From Rhea pennata (taxonomy: Eukaryota; Chordata; Aves; Rheiformes; Rheidae): a stretch of 64,000 nt of DNA. The notes under the pieces were generated by a model. It saw only the letters and a program-made list of their open reading frames with translations. It was not told the DNA's origin and made no database searches. Below, piece by piece: positions 47,001-62,000 of this stretch. The translations under genes were made by a program, and so were the position numbers. Numbering within the stretch: the first letter of the stretch is position 1; the number at the start of each line of letters is the position of its first letter. The stretch lies in assembly GCF_028389875.1 (NCBI RefSeq), contig NC_084668.1, positions 18,371,993 through 18,435,992 of the forward strand. The letters are read 5' to 3'.

Positions 47001-50000
47001 AAGCCTGAATTATAATGGTCTCAAGGCAAAGAATTCTGTGATGGTCATTCAAAGGGATCTTTTTGCTTTATGTTTTTTGGACGGGGGCTTTGCCATGTAC
47101 ATATCCTCCAAAAAGCCGTCCAGTCCCTAGCTGTCTTGCTGTAATAGGTATATACTTGGAGCGAGTTACGTGGCGCTGAGGAAGGCTTCAGTTTGCACCT
47201 TTCAACTCAGTGTCTACCTGCTATCTTTCTCCTCCATGTAGTCACCTATCTCCCACCCTGTATGGACTTCAATAGCTGAAGGTTCCCATATTAAGATGTA
47301 AATAGTACAGAGGCTGAATCTTAGCCCATGTGCACGAGGGGAAGATTAGTATGCAACAGTCTTATGGAAACAGTGCAAAGGTAGAATCAGTTACAGTGTG
47401 TGTCTGGCCCAAAGTACCCATCCTGGATTTAGTTCTAAGTACTCTGTTGATTAAGATCAACGAGCATTCAAGTTTATGTCCCCCCCCCCCCCCCCGATAT
47501 GCAAACCAGCCTGTTGGGGGAAATGTAAAAGCTGAATGTTGCCACTTTATAATCTGTAATACTCAAATATGCTTCATAATAAAACAATGCAACTTTCATA
47601 AGTATTATCAAGAATATGTTAGGACACGTACTTTCTGGTAAATAGCAAAGAGCACCTCGATTTTCAGAGGAACAGTCAGAAGTTTTCCAGAAGCCATCAG
47701 TATCCAAAAACACACATTCTTCACTTGTTTCTTCGTCCTCTTCAGACCATCGACTAAAACTAACGTGCTTCCCATCCAACCAGCCATAATGCTTTCCACC
47801 CTAGCATTGTAGAAGGGATGAGCTTATAGACTGAAAAATGTTAGGTACAGCAAATCACAGGATAATGTATTTACATTGGCTAAAAGGCACCAAGCGGCCA
47901 GAGTCTACGAGCGTCTCTGGTGAGAACTGTAGGCGTTTCTCTGAACAGTTCTTTACCATATAATAAGCTTTGTTATTTTACATTTTGCATTTGCAAAAAC
48001 AAGAATCAGCTGAAGTTAATGGAAAACGATAAAATGTTGATGTTATGCTTACTGAGGAAGGCCTGGGAAAGAGATGTCCAAACTACATCACTTGCACCTG
48101 GAAATCAGTGCTGGATATAATTATCTGTGCTTGGAAAACTGATGCTATCTGAGGTTAAGGCCTCATCACAGTTTCTCCACTCCATTAAGTTGAAAGTAAT
48201 CGGTTAAATACTTAACTGATTTTATAAATTAAATGTATTCCTGCCCTGGAGGCTACAGCAGGAATAACAAAAAAGCCCACGTACAAGTGTGCTATCCTAT
48301 CTTAGGTTTCAAAGTTTTATTCAGGAAAACCCTCTCCACCTTTGTAATTTCATTTATCTTATATCTGTCTTTTGTGTCTATGATTCCAGCACTGGAATAA
48401 CAAGTTCTGTTGACCAGTTTAATTATAATTTCCTTTCATGTGACTTTTTAATCGCATCTAAATAACAAAGTGTTGCAACAGTGAAAAGCTAGTGCATGTC
48501 ATAGTTTTATGCAGCAAAATGAATCATCTGATCTTCATTTAAAGATAAAGATTCAAAAGAGGTGGTGGGGGGGGAATGGTGTCCTGGTCTTCTCATCTTC
48601 ATTAAGATTAAATACTTGTTTCCTTTACAAAATATTCTCCATAAGGCAGACATTCCTGTATTTTTCTTTCCTACTTTGCCTAGAATACTCAGTAGCCCAT
48701 TACTAACTAAGATCCTAACACCACAGATGCTGAGGGAGCATCACCAATCCTTATAGCTAAGTCATTTTCAAACCAGTTTTAACTTTTTTCTTGTAATTTC
48801 CTCAAGACTCCTGTTTGATTAAAAAAAAGAGGTAATGAAATGGCTTGGGGTTTTTTGCAGGACTTAACAGCTGAGAAAGCTATCAGTCCACACTGAAGAT
48901 ATCCCAGAGGGCCTCTGGCTAATACAAGCAAAGCAATAACCACTGCACTGACTTTTCTAAAGACAAAACAGAAGGAAACAACAACAACAACAAACTAATA
49001 TGTCTCAAGGATGTCCCCCTCTAACCCAAAAGGGGGCACAAATGACATTAAGAAACTACAGAGTTTAAGTTATAGAAAGATACCTCTAGAAAATTTTATG
49101 GGTTAATTTTGTGGTTTATTTACCATTTTTGGTTTCTCCTTCTTAAAATAGATTTTGGTTGTCTTTTTACAGTGGTACTCCAAAATATTTAATGGCAGCA
49201 CCAATTACTCATTAACAGGAGAGACAAATATATTTAGTAATTTATACTGCTGCTATTCTACATTATATCCCTCTAGCCCATGATCCTATAAAAGAATCGC
49301 ATCTTCTTCATTAATTCATCCAGTGGAATTCAACAACTAAGTATGTGGCTTAGAAAACTGAAGATTTAGTACATTAATCTTGAAACTCTCCATATGGTTA
49401 TCATTAAAGAAAAACAGATGTCAATGATAGTAACTATTGGTTATTCCAGAAATTCTGATTTTTTATTGTGTTTCTTTATCCCCATTTCTATTTCACACAA
49501 CTCTAAAAATTATTGTAAGCCACGGTCTGAGGGAAAAAATAAAACTTACATCTCTGCTGAAAAGTCCAATCCACAGTGGATAATTATGAAGGGCCGCTTG
49601 AACAGCAAGGAAAGCCTGCTGGAATTGATCTGTGATGCTAACCAACTGCATTTTGTTACTTATGCATGCAGCCATTGCATCATTCCAGGTCAAATTCTTC
49701 AGAATTACCATGTATTGAATGTTTTGATAGGTCAGTGTTTCATTAAGAACTTGTTCTGTCTGGTTATCAGCAGTTCCTATACCTAATTAAGAAATCCAGT
49801 TAGTAGGTGGTTAAAGACTGGAATACATTTTTTTAAACTCCCAGTTTCTCTGTAAAAAAGAACACAAAAAACTTGTTTGAATTCCCCCCTTAGAAATATA
49901 TATTAAAAAAAGTTTCTTAGGCAGTAAATTATACTAATGGTTATAGTTAGGCGCAAATATCTTTGACACTTTGGACAGAGAATATATAGAAGAAAAAACA

Positions 50001-53000
50001 GAATCATTTGCAGCTCATTTTTACATACGCTCACGTGTATGTGTAGAAACTTGGGTTTATACCCTAGATTTCCTAGCTTTAACTAACTGCTAAATAATAT
50101 TAAGACTTCTGTTTATTGAAGGAAAAGAAAAAAAAAGTACTCTTTAACTATAAACAATTATGGCAATAGTCAGAAAACTGCCATACCGCATTCATTTATC
50201 TCTACGGACCCTGTCAATTTACACTTTTGTAAATCTAATGGGCCGTGCAATCGTAACAGCTCTTGCACAGTCCTGAGATTCTGTGCTGCCGTCCATGGGT
50301 ATAGTGGCAATTGATTTTTGCATCCAAATGTGCTTAACTAAGTATACAAAGTCCACCTTGAGTAGGGAGAAGTGTAGTTCACCGTCAGGGTTCTAATCAC
50401 TGAGTATTATCACAGTGACCCGCATCCTGCTGAACTCTTGCCGCTCAGCGATGCTTGGCAATTGGCAGTTAAGAAAAGATGCAGACATTTCCATGGCAAA
50501 ACGTCCTAAAAGCTGCTAAATTTTATATGCAGCCAAAAGTAAGTTGGGTCTCCAAGAGGCAGAAAACTGCTGGCATTTAAGGTATCTCACAGGAATCTCA
50601 AGCAGAAAAAGGCTTACCGGGGCGGGGGGGGGGAAACCACCGTATAAATAACAGCATACAAATACATGATTGACAGGCTGACAGGGTCATTTTCCAAAAC
50701 ACAAGAACACAGAAACATAGTATTAATATGGTATTTATGCACAATTTGCAACTTTCAAAAAAAAATCAGAAAAGTGACAATACTGAAACAGATTGTTTGA
50801 AGTGGTTTGTGTCTGCTGCCAAATGTTTTCACTGAGTGAACAGCTTCAAAAAAAGAACCACAGAACCAAGAGTGTCATCACATATGAAGGAATAATAAGG
50901 GGTAACAAACTGGAAATGCGTTAGTAAGGAAGGTGCCCATTTCTGAAAGAAGAGAGATGTAATTGCTGATGCTGAGTATCTCAAGAAATTGTGCTAATCA
51001 CAATCACACCAAGATTCCCAAGGAATCTGAGTTGTCTTCTCTCATTAGGCAAGTTTGATCTCACAGCTGTCCCTGCAACCTCCTGGCAACTTGAACTATC
51101 CTAAGATCCCCAATAAATGATGACATCAATACAGTTATTTAAGGCCAGACTGTACCAGCAGACCTTTCTCATTTTACCTTCTAGAGCAATAGCTAGGAAG
51201 TTCTCAGTGTTTTCAGTATTTTAGTTAGTCCAAACATATTGATCTACACAGATTTACTATTAACCTTGTATTCTATTTCCTTTTTTTTTTTAAAAAAAAA
51301 AAAAAAAAACACTAGCTACACCTCTTCCATCTAGATTTTTAATCTGGACACATTGTATTTCAGAAGTATTTGGTAATGAACTAAAGATGATGAAAATTAA
51401 AAGGGGAAAAAAATCACTTTGCCTATCTGCGAATGAAAGTCAAGTGTATATTTTCTTGGGAGTTTGTTTTGTGCACCTGTTCTTTTTTAGAAGACAGCAT
51501 ATGAGCATATTCCTTAAATAAGAGGAATGTACTTGAAAGTGGATATGCTGAATATTAGCCTATAGCATTAATTAAGTCTGAGAGTAGCCATATGTGTTTG
51601 ATTAGATTCCAGTAATCAGTGATGACCAACCTACATGGTTACACCAGATTATTATTTTTAGTTCAAATAAAGAAGGCTCCACTAATGGACCTGATTCTGC
51701 ATGAAGCTAGAGAAAGTTGCATCATTGCAAATTACCACTCTCCATGTATGCCCTCAAAGTTTGCTCTAGGCAGACTGATTTCAATTTCAAGAGTACACAA
51801 TACTACCTCATATTTTGACAGTGCTGAAAATCACAGGAGCCGTTTAAGTAGGATGAAAATTTTGAGAGATCCTTTCTTACAGCTTCTCTCTTTCACAGTT
51901 CTGAAGGGGGGAAAGAATCATTTGTTCCACCCCTTGATGTAGATGACATCTGCACCCAAAAAATATTAAAGCCTCTACTGGGCTTGAAAGAAAGGCAGCC
52001 AGGGTAAATCTTCTATGGCTGATTAAATTTGCCCCAGAGCATCCTCCACACAATGCTTTTCCAAAATACCTGCTCAGTCTCTGCAAGCATCTTGCTCTTC
52101 AAGTGCAACAATTTACAAACATTAAAAGGTCTCCTGGCACACAGTTCTTAACAACAGAGTCTGGCTCTAATATGTTTTGACTCTTCAGACTTACCTACTG
52201 GCCGCTGGCATATACCCAAAAAGTGCTTGTCAGCACAGGCAGTGAAGTTCCATGTTCCAGCATATTGTGACTTGGGATCGTTGAGGATTACACCACACTG
52301 ATTGTTAAAATCTTCATCAAAAAGCTGAAAACCAGAATTATGCTTGTCAGCTCAAATAAGGTATAAACCCACTGATGTGGAAGAGGTGAAAGGAACATGA
52401 GGCTGAGAGAACCTGCTCTGTCTGAACTTGTTTAAGAAGTTTTCAAAGGAGTGGTGCTTACCTATTCTACAAACACTGCCAGGTGCTTGGACTCAGAAAG
52501 AATTCTTAAGTTAAATATGGGAAAAGAACATTAAACAAAACTATTCAACACTGGTAATAAATCTTGTTTATGGTTGTGATTCCATTAAATTTATTATGCT
52601 TCACCTTGGGTAGAGCAGCAGGCAAAATACTGATGTATAATCGTTTACAGATGCACTCTACAAGTAACTGAACCAAGAACCAACTTTTTGATGACTGTTT
52701 TTATGGAGTCTTTAAATTACAAATAGAAGTTCCAGGAAAGCCATTAAACAGTTGTTTTTGTTTTTCCCTGACCCCTCAGTGTTTCCTATCTCAGTTCAAG
52801 AGATGTCATCCAACTATGAGTAAACAGAACTCCATTACTGTCAGACACAGTATTTGCCAGTTAAGATCACCATTTGGGGGACCTGGTTTGTTATACACTT
52901 TTTCTGATTTTTTTTCCTTCTTTTGATACAGTCAGTATTCCAAACTTCATTACACAATAGTCAAGAGAAGTCCAATAGCCAGAACTTACATCCAGAGGGA

Positions 53001-56000
53001 TTTTCCTTAATCTTCCTGTCAGTAGTGGGTGAAAGTTACTATAAAGCAGTCTACTCCCATCTATCCACTTGTTTTCTCTTGTGCTGAACAAAAACTGCAA
53101 ACCGATCCAAGTATCTTTTGGCATATCAGTAAGCAAGGATGTTATAAAATCTGTTGGGCAGCACAGTAAACATGTACATATTATGGTACAGACAACCAGA
53201 GCAAACATCTCAAAAAATCAGTTTGCATAAGTAACACAAATTCTGTTTGTATTAATTTATCATCTCCCTCCCTCCATAATCAACAAAGGTGCTATCTTTT
53301 ATCTGAAAGGATTAGACTATGGGTATTTGTCCTCCAAATTCTCAGTTGAGGAGCAAGTGGGGAATTTAACTTGTTTCTGTCTCAGTTCTGCCCTCTCTGC
53401 TTTGTCTCCTTGCAGTTAAATCTAAATTTCAGGTGCCACTTTTCCATAGGTCTTTAAGATCTTCTGTTGTCTCCCCGCAGAGATGATAAAAGCGCTCTCT
53501 CCCACCTTCTCTGAATTGATGGAGATCCGAGTCTTACATCCCTTCTTTCTTTCCTACTGATACATGCCATAAAGCAGAATTATTTCTTGGATTCTGGCAG
53601 AGTTTTCCCACTCCTCCATCAGGGAAAGCAGGATAGGCTAGTTGGGAAAAATTTCAGCCAGGAAAATCCTGTATCAGTCCCCTCTTAGTGAGCCTTCTGG
53701 CAGGAAACAACGGCTTTCAGTAAACCTCTGGGTAGTAGAGACAGTCACTGAGCTTGTCTAGATCAGGAAGACAAATTGATGCTATATAATTAGCTACTGT
53801 TGACATGTCTCAGCTATCAGCCACATGCCAGACTAGCCTCAGCCTATTTTCTAAGCTAGACAAACTCATTGAAGATTTACATATTGGAGTTAGCCACCCT
53901 CCTTACACCACTGGGAAGAGTAGGAGTAGCCTACAGAGAGGAGCACACTTTTTTTTTAGATAACTGCCTTCGTTTCCTATTTAAATGGCCTTCAGTACAT
54001 GGCTAAGGTGGAGGGGCGGAAGCAAAAAAAAAAAAAAAAAACAAAAAAACCCACACAACCCAAAACACTCTCACAAGCACAAAACAGGACAAAAGAGCCT
54101 GCTATGCAATATTTCAGAGCGCTATGCTTTTGTAACCTTAAAAGAATCCCAGAACACTGAGGACTCAGACATGTATCTACCTGTACAGTTACAGCCCTGT
54201 TCATCCCCCACGTCGGCAGTAACTGTTCAGCCGCTGCCTGCCTCTACACTACTGGCCTCCCTAGTCTCCTTCCTACATGCCATCTGGCAAGAGGTGCCTA
54301 AAAAGAAAGCAAGCGTGGCTCACATTGTGGAATTCAACCAAGCTACTTCAGATATATCTGCAGACGGCTAGAAGCTGTCCACACAAATACAGATGCAAAT
54401 ACAGCTCTCATTCAAGCAGAAGTTTAATCACTGATTACTACTTGTAGCCAGTGCAAATACATTTCTCCCTGACTGCATTCACCTCAATGACTACGTTTAT
54501 ATGACAGCTGAGGGACAGGCCCCAAGAGTGGCACAAACTCTCGTGTCCCTCACAGTGCCCCTGCCTTTTACCCTCCTAATACTCTCCTGGGCAGCTTGCA
54601 GCCGTTTAGACAGACTGGCATATTAAGCTACTCTTTATGCTTGGACATGGAGGGTCCTACATGCTCCGGAGGGCTTTATGTTTGTAGTCCTGTTCCAATA
54701 CACAGCTGAGCTTATCCAGGGAGCAGCTCCTGTGTGATCTTCACAGTGCAAAACCTACAGCCTCAGATATGTTTGAACTTGCAAAGCAAAGCATGGGAGG
54801 CAATTCTTCATCCATTGACCTTTCTGTCCTCAGTCTTTAATGCAAGCTTTTACAAATTCTTCTTTCCATAACAGATAAGGCCATAAAAAGAAGCTGCTCG
54901 TTGAACTGGATCAAATGTTTGCTGACAGCATTTATATTTTATGTTTCTAGTGGTGCAAACAACAATAGGCAACATATTTTAAGTGATCTTGGCTTTTTAG
55001 AATGCTCCCAGTATGCCTGCAGATCAAGTGATTTTCTGCTGAAGTACTTATGCAGCAGAACTATAATGAATTTGAGAGAGAAGCTTTGTACTAAAAGTGC
55101 CCCCACCATCATACCTTGCTCAGCTTGATTTGAGATCGATGGAAGAGAGCCTCCAGAAGTTACACACTTCTCATTAGCTGCGTTAAATGTTAGAGATTTG
55201 GGATTCATCTTTAGAAAACACTGCAAAATAAAAATCACAAAATCAATTTTCATCTTACCATTGCTTCTTAAGAAATAGCTCATAAGAAAAAGTTCTTAAA
55301 GAAGCCCTAAAAACTCACTTCTCATTCCCTGTAAGAAAATACAATTATTTTTCTCCGAAAGCAAGCGAACTGATACTAGCTGCTTGAATCTCTTCCTAGA
55401 TTTGACAGATCAGCTAAGCATAAAATGATGAATAAACCATCTGAGGGTCATTCTCTGAGGGTCAGAATTCAATGACTTTAACTAACCACATCAGGATCGT
55501 GTTCTATTTTAACACTAGGAATACTCAGGAGTGTAACTTTCAAGTCAGCTTGGACTGGGCCAGAAACCTGCACTGTAACACGTTATCTTTTGGGAGAAAC
55601 TACCTAGGAACCCCAAAAGTTATTTTCTGCAGTTATATGAAGTACATTTGCAAACCTTGCTGCAAGCGTAATGTACACACTCGATGCATGCTGCAGCCTA
55701 CGTACAGAACAGTGACAGGCCACATAATAGGGACCATAGTCAAAGGTTTTAAATGATGGCCTTGAAACACAGTGCTGAAGTTTCCTACAGTATGGTTTCT
55801 AACATCTGTTGGTTCAACCTTAAAAGCTTCTTCTAACTATTCAGTTAAGTCCTTAAGCCGAGTGAGGAAACAGGATGTCTGCCAAGCTGCTGGCTGCCTA
55901 ATGATTACTCAGAGTGAACATGCTTCTGCCACAGGAGTCTCAATATCGTCCTTTCTAATCCTTCAAAGCAGAGCCCCACTAGACAACAGAGCCAAAGTTC

Positions 56001-59000
56001 TTGGGCCTAAATGTGTGTGAGGGTAAAAAGAAAAACCTGAAAATTACTTCTTTGAAATTAAAAAGCTTTCAATCCTGCATAAGAGACAGAAGCGAGGCAG
56101 AGAATTTAAATCACTGCACGTAGTTTTCAAATGCTACCTCCCAGTCCACTCCTGGCCACAGGAGCTACCTCCTCATCACTTTCAGCAGGGCGCTTCAACC
56201 TATTAGGCTATGAAAAATAAGCAACGATGATTGTTCTGTATTATCTCCTTACCTTATCTCGAAACCGAAGCCAATCTTTAGGACAATCTCCTCCGACTGG
56301 GCGGTAACTGGGATCATGCTTTTCCAGTAAGGAGACATTATTTTTTTCACAAATGAAAGGCAGCTTCATATTACAGTTAACTGGAGCATCTGCAGAAATG
56401 CAAATTTTTTAAAAAGTTAAGGTAATGACTGTCACGCGGTAATTGCCATCCATACTTTAGGACATGACAGAGGCCAATAGAAAGGGCATGAAAAAAGGCA
56501 ATGAAAAGGGCAAAACCCTTTTAAGTGCAGTCACAGTGAAGTGACTTTATATCAATCACATGCGTCACATGCAATATAGAGCACTAAAAGTAAGAACAGA
56601 GCAGAAGATAAATATAAATTATTTACATCAGACATGGAACTACTGGAGAGAGTCCAGCACAGGGCTATGAAAGTGATTAGGCGACTGCAGCATCTCCCCT
56701 AGGAGGCAAGGCTGCGAGAGCTGGGCCTGATTAGCCTGGAGGCAAGAATACTGATAGGGAATCTTATCAGCATCTACAGATATCTTAAGGGAGGGTGCCA
56801 AGAAGACGGGGCCAGACTCTTTTCAGTGGTGCCAAGCGACAGGACAAGAAACAACGAGCACAAACTGAAACACAGGAAGTTCCACCTGAATATGAGGAAA
56901 AACTTCTTTACTGTGAGAATGACAGAGCACTGGAAGAGGTTGCCCAGACAAGTCGTAGAGTCTCCTCCTCTGGACGTAGTCCTGTGCAACGTGCTCTAGA
57001 TGACCCTACTTGCACAGAGGGATTGGACTAGATGATCCCCAGAGGTCCCTTCTAACCTCAACTGTTCTGTGCCATTCTGGCACAGAGGGTGTATAATCTA
57101 ATGCCCACTAAAGCCAAGAGACTTTCCATCCTTTTAATATTTACATGGACAGAGTCTGGCCTGCAAGGCTTTACATGGTTCCATAAGTAACTGGATTGGT
57201 TTTCTAGTAAAGATGAACTTTTGACTAACAGAGATGAAAACACGTCAGCAGAACACTGGCACAGAACAAAATAATGGCGAAACAGGGCTCTAGAGTGGAA
57301 GGGTAACAGATAAGGAAAACTGTTTGTGGACTGAGGGTTATACATTTTTGCCAATATAAAGCAATGTTAAGAAAAGGAAATGAGAAGCTCCAAGTACCAC
57401 CAGGTATTTTTTTGTTACCTTGTGTACATCTTCCAGTATGACTTCACTGCTTAGTGAAATTCACACCTCTGTATGTATATACAGTAGCTGATACTCAGTC
57501 AAGCTTCTCTGAGACTTAATTTCCAGAACTCAGAGTATGTAGTGCACATTCACAGAAAGGTAATTGACAAAATGAAATTTCTTTGAATTGATTGATGTCA
57601 CAAAAGGAGTCACAATCAATCGTAAAATTTTGTCAACTCAATTTGGGCTTGCTTCTCATTATCAAGAAATACTACCAAAGCTTCAGCCGTAAGGAGAAAA
57701 ATCAAATACAAATTGAATTAGCTTATCATCAACAAACCATTCAGTCCTAGCTAAATCTCAATTTGCATTCAATATCAACGTTTGGGCAAAACAATTACTA
57801 CTTTTTTAATACAGTAAAAACCAAGAGAGAGCAAAAGAAAACTTACCTCTATACCAACTCTTTCTAGAAACATACCAGCAGTCCCTCAGGAATCGATCAT
57901 GGAAGCGTGGAAATAACTGTAAACTGGATAAAACCATGTCAGAGTCAATCTCCAGTCCAATATGATCTTCAAGTGAAAATTCTAATAGTAACAGAGCCAC
58001 TGCATACAAAAATTTAGGCTGATAACTGTTTCTAGGAGATGCCCTATAATACTGGAAGGGACAGCAGAGGAGGGAACTAGACTGAGAAAAGATATGTAGC
58101 AGGTTCAGTAGATATGTTCCATGTCCAAATTAAATGAGTTCATGAAATATGCAAGAGTAAGGTAAGAGTTTATTCCTTAATTAATCATGCTGCAACTGCT
58201 AGCACATTATCAGGATAAGTGAGGATATTGGGCAATAGCCCACATCCATCCATTCTAAAATATTTTTGCTGTAACATATTCCTATAATACTTTGACACAT
58301 TAAGATTTTTGCTGGTAAGAAGCACATGATCCTTAGCTGCAGCCATGAAGAGCACATTGCAAGATTCACTAGAAGGCACCTCAGCTCCACAGAGCTATAC
58401 TGTAAGCTCTGCAAGACTTTGGCATTGGCTAACTGGAAGAATGGCGTCTCGAAATCTTACACTGATTTCATATTCCCTGTCCTCAGACGCCTGCAGATCC
58501 TCAGAGACAGAGAGGGTTTCTTCAGAATCTTTTTTCAGTTCCCCAGTAGTTAACAAAACATAAAAGTGGGCTTAGAAATCAAATAAAAGATGTGATTTAA
58601 AAAAAACTCAGTGGAATAGCTTAACTATTAGGGATCACAGGTTTCAAGGATTCACATGACAAGACTAAGATGTGAAAGTCCAACAACCTGAAGTCTAGAG
58701 GCTCTGACAGACACACAAAGAATTGGATAAAAATCAAGTTGCTCCTTTTCATTTGGATCTGTACCACTAACTGCATGCATATACATGTAAACTATGTATA
58801 AATTTTTGCAGGACTGAGATCAAAGTCTGAAGTAATTTAAAGGTGAAGAGTTCTACATGAATTGTATGATAAGCACTTTAGCTGCCTGGGATGCTCATAA
58901 TGCTTGCAATAGGAATAGAAGTCAGGATTAGCAAATAATTAAAATACTTCAAAAAATTTCTTTTTAAAATACACCTACTTTTAGTGCACACATCTCTTAT

Positions 59001-62000
59001 ATAAACCAGGATCTGTTTTGTCTTATCAAACATGCAGTTCTCTTTCTTGCCCTAGGTACTTTATGATCTAAATTTGGCATGGCAAGAACACGGTGCAAGA
59101 ACACGGAAAGAAAAGGAAGAGGAAAATGCCATTGAAGGATGTTATTTTGTTTTGTAGCTTGTTGGAAGTTATTAATCTTACTTCTGTGCAATGATATAGA
59201 AGTTAGCTCTACGTATTTGAGAAATCAAGTGTAACTATTCTAGTTATTTATATTCCTAAAAAGAACATCAAAAGAAGCTTACAGTAAGGTACCCCACAAT
59301 TATTCTACATACGGTGAATAATAGTTGTAACCATAATCAATAAATTTCAGCCACCACTTCTGTTCACTGTTCGATAACTGCAGGAAAAAAAGAAAGAACA
59401 AAACCCTGGATTTTACCACTCTATATAAGGATAGAGCTACATACAGACTTTACCAGGGATAAATCAACAACAAAACTCCCTTTGATTTAAGGCATTCTTT
59501 CACATGCACAGAAATTACTATTCTTCCACAATGGGAAAGGATACCTTGAGATCGATATGCCAAGCAGATGGACCTTGCATCTACGAGGAAAAAGCCCCCA
59601 TTTTGTGCCGTGCCGGATAAAGCTATGAGAAATCTTTCAGCCCTATTTTAAGGGCATGCTAAATATATCCGTCCTGCGAATTCCCTAGCAGCACTACCAG
59701 CCAGGACACAGCTGCACATTCCCCAAGGACCTTCCCTCCTTCCTCAGGACAATCCCGGTCTTCCGGCAGATAACTCAACAATGAAGAGCTCATGAAAAGG
59801 CCAGAGGCTTAGTGGGTTAAACATCTATGTTCTGTTCTCCAGGAACAGCCTCAGTGGAAATGGTCAGGAGAAATCTCACGAAGAGAGCTTGCAAGCAGCT
59901 AATTTCAGCAAGTAATGAATTCTCACAAGCAGTAGAACTAAAAGGTTGTAACTGAGGTGCTGAAACATGATATTTTTTTTTTAAGATTCCTTAACAGAAT
60001 GTACTTGCATGCTAAAAACACTACAAACACTATTCTGTAGAGGCCATCTGACCATCATGCATTTCTAATTAAATTCTTTCATCAGGTATTAAAAAAAAAA
60101 AAAAAAAAGATGTGCTACTCAATGCATAAAATTAACAATTGTAGTTATAGGTAAATGGGTAGTAAAGTATTGCAGTCAATGGGATGTTTACATGGTGGTC
60201 CCATTACAGTACTTTCTCTCAGAAGATTTCTTTCCTCTTATTAAGGTTACTTTTAAATTCAAAAATTACAATACTAACATTAAAATAATTTTCTTTCAAC
60301 ACATCTTTTGCTTTTGCATACAATTAAGAATTATTAAATTCAATAGGATACAGAAAGAAATTAAGGAAAAATATTTTAATCTATTAATGAAAAATATCCA
60401 TTAGATGACATCACCTTACCTTTTCTATTTGAGATAGTATTGTCCTGAGTTTTGGGTAAGATTCCACAGAAGCTAACTCACTATCATTTTTTTGACAGTA
60501 GAAAACGGCTTCTTGGAAGCTCAGGTTTTTATCTGGTACAAACCACAGCTCTGCTCCATCAACAATAAGTGGAGGTCCATGAATTCCAATTTCATCTATG
60601 TGGAAGAAATATCACAAACATGAAGAATCAACCCTGAAAAACTGATTCTTTTTTTGAATCCCCTCCCCCCCCCCCCCCCCCAAAAAAAAAAATCAGTTTA
60701 ACACTGGGAAGAGCAAACATTCATTCTTGCATTCTGAGCTCCTTTAGAACCAAGCTCTGCAAGTCATGACCCTTGCTGATATCAAAGCGGTATTACGGTA
60801 GTAACACAGCAAAACAGTAATGCAACATATACAGCAGTAACAACTACATGTACATAATGAAAGAATATGCAAAAAGCCTATTTACCTGGTATATACCATT
60901 CGGGTATCTTTGGAGTGCTACCTGTTCAGAGGAAAAAGGAACAGTCATTTCAGTTTTCAACTTTTCGACATTTTCTAATGTAGTCAAAAATAAAGAAAGT
61001 GAGGGATGGTACTCATTCTTCTCCATTTGCATGATGAAAAAAGAAGAAATTATATACAGGCTTAACAGTTTAGAACAGGCTGATGCAAAAGTAATGGGAG
61101 TTTTGCATACCTCTGTCTTAAAGATCTGTTTTTTTCCTTCTAAGCAGGAGACAAACATCAAAATAATTGTACATCTACCCATGTTTCCCCAGGACAAGAA
61201 GTTTTCATGTTCTGAAAAGCCTTATGCGCAACTAAAATATCAACGCCTACTAAATTACATCATTTCTAGTATTACAAGGAAAAAAGAAGAAAGGATCCCT
61301 GCAGAGACGCCAGGCCATTCTTTCTGCATTCCCACTTCACTGTGCCAGTGCACCAACTTTACCAGAGAATAAGGGGCTAATTCACACTAGTCAGAAACAG
61401 ACTGCATTTCTGAGATACCTGCATGCATTTAGTTACATATATTGCTAAAAAAAGATTAAGTAAAGCTTGCAGATGTTGCAACTTGGCGACCTATACCACC
61501 TCACCAAGACAGAGGACCTGCAAACAGAGGAACTGCACACATGGAAAGACATTTCTCCCTTCATGAAGCATCCTGTCGGATCAGGAAAGAACATGGGAGC
61601 AGTGGTACTGAATGATTCCTCATGGTTGTTCTTTGATACTTGAGTTTTTGAATATTCTAAGTATGTGTCTGTGTCTGACACAGGGAAGGCATCCCACGTA
61701 CTGACCTATACCAGGTCAGGGAGGAAGAGATAAAGCATTATTGCCCCATGACGCTCCTCTTTTCCTTACAGAAGCACAAAAAAAGAAGAAAACCAAGAAC
61801 AATGATGAACATCTGATGCTCATAATCCTAGTTCTTGATCACATTTCTCTGCTGCACCTTCCACATGACCCATCTGCAGTTTGATATCAAGGAACATTTC
61901 AAACACGCTGGCCTGCTCTCAGCCAGCCGGAGCCAAAGCACTCAAACTTCATTGCCAAATTTGAACCATCTTACATTAAAAAAAAAAAGTTAACAACAGA

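Noticed and set aside
53985..54371. 128-codon + strand ORF in an LY75 intron
   Set aside because: It begins through a poly-A tract giving a Lys run, is antisense to LY75, and shows no domain.
60844..61372. Overlapping ORFs of 117 (-) and 174 (+) codons
   Set aside because: The - strand ORF only happens to cover the LY75 microexon in another context; the + strand ORF has no domain and is antisense to it.
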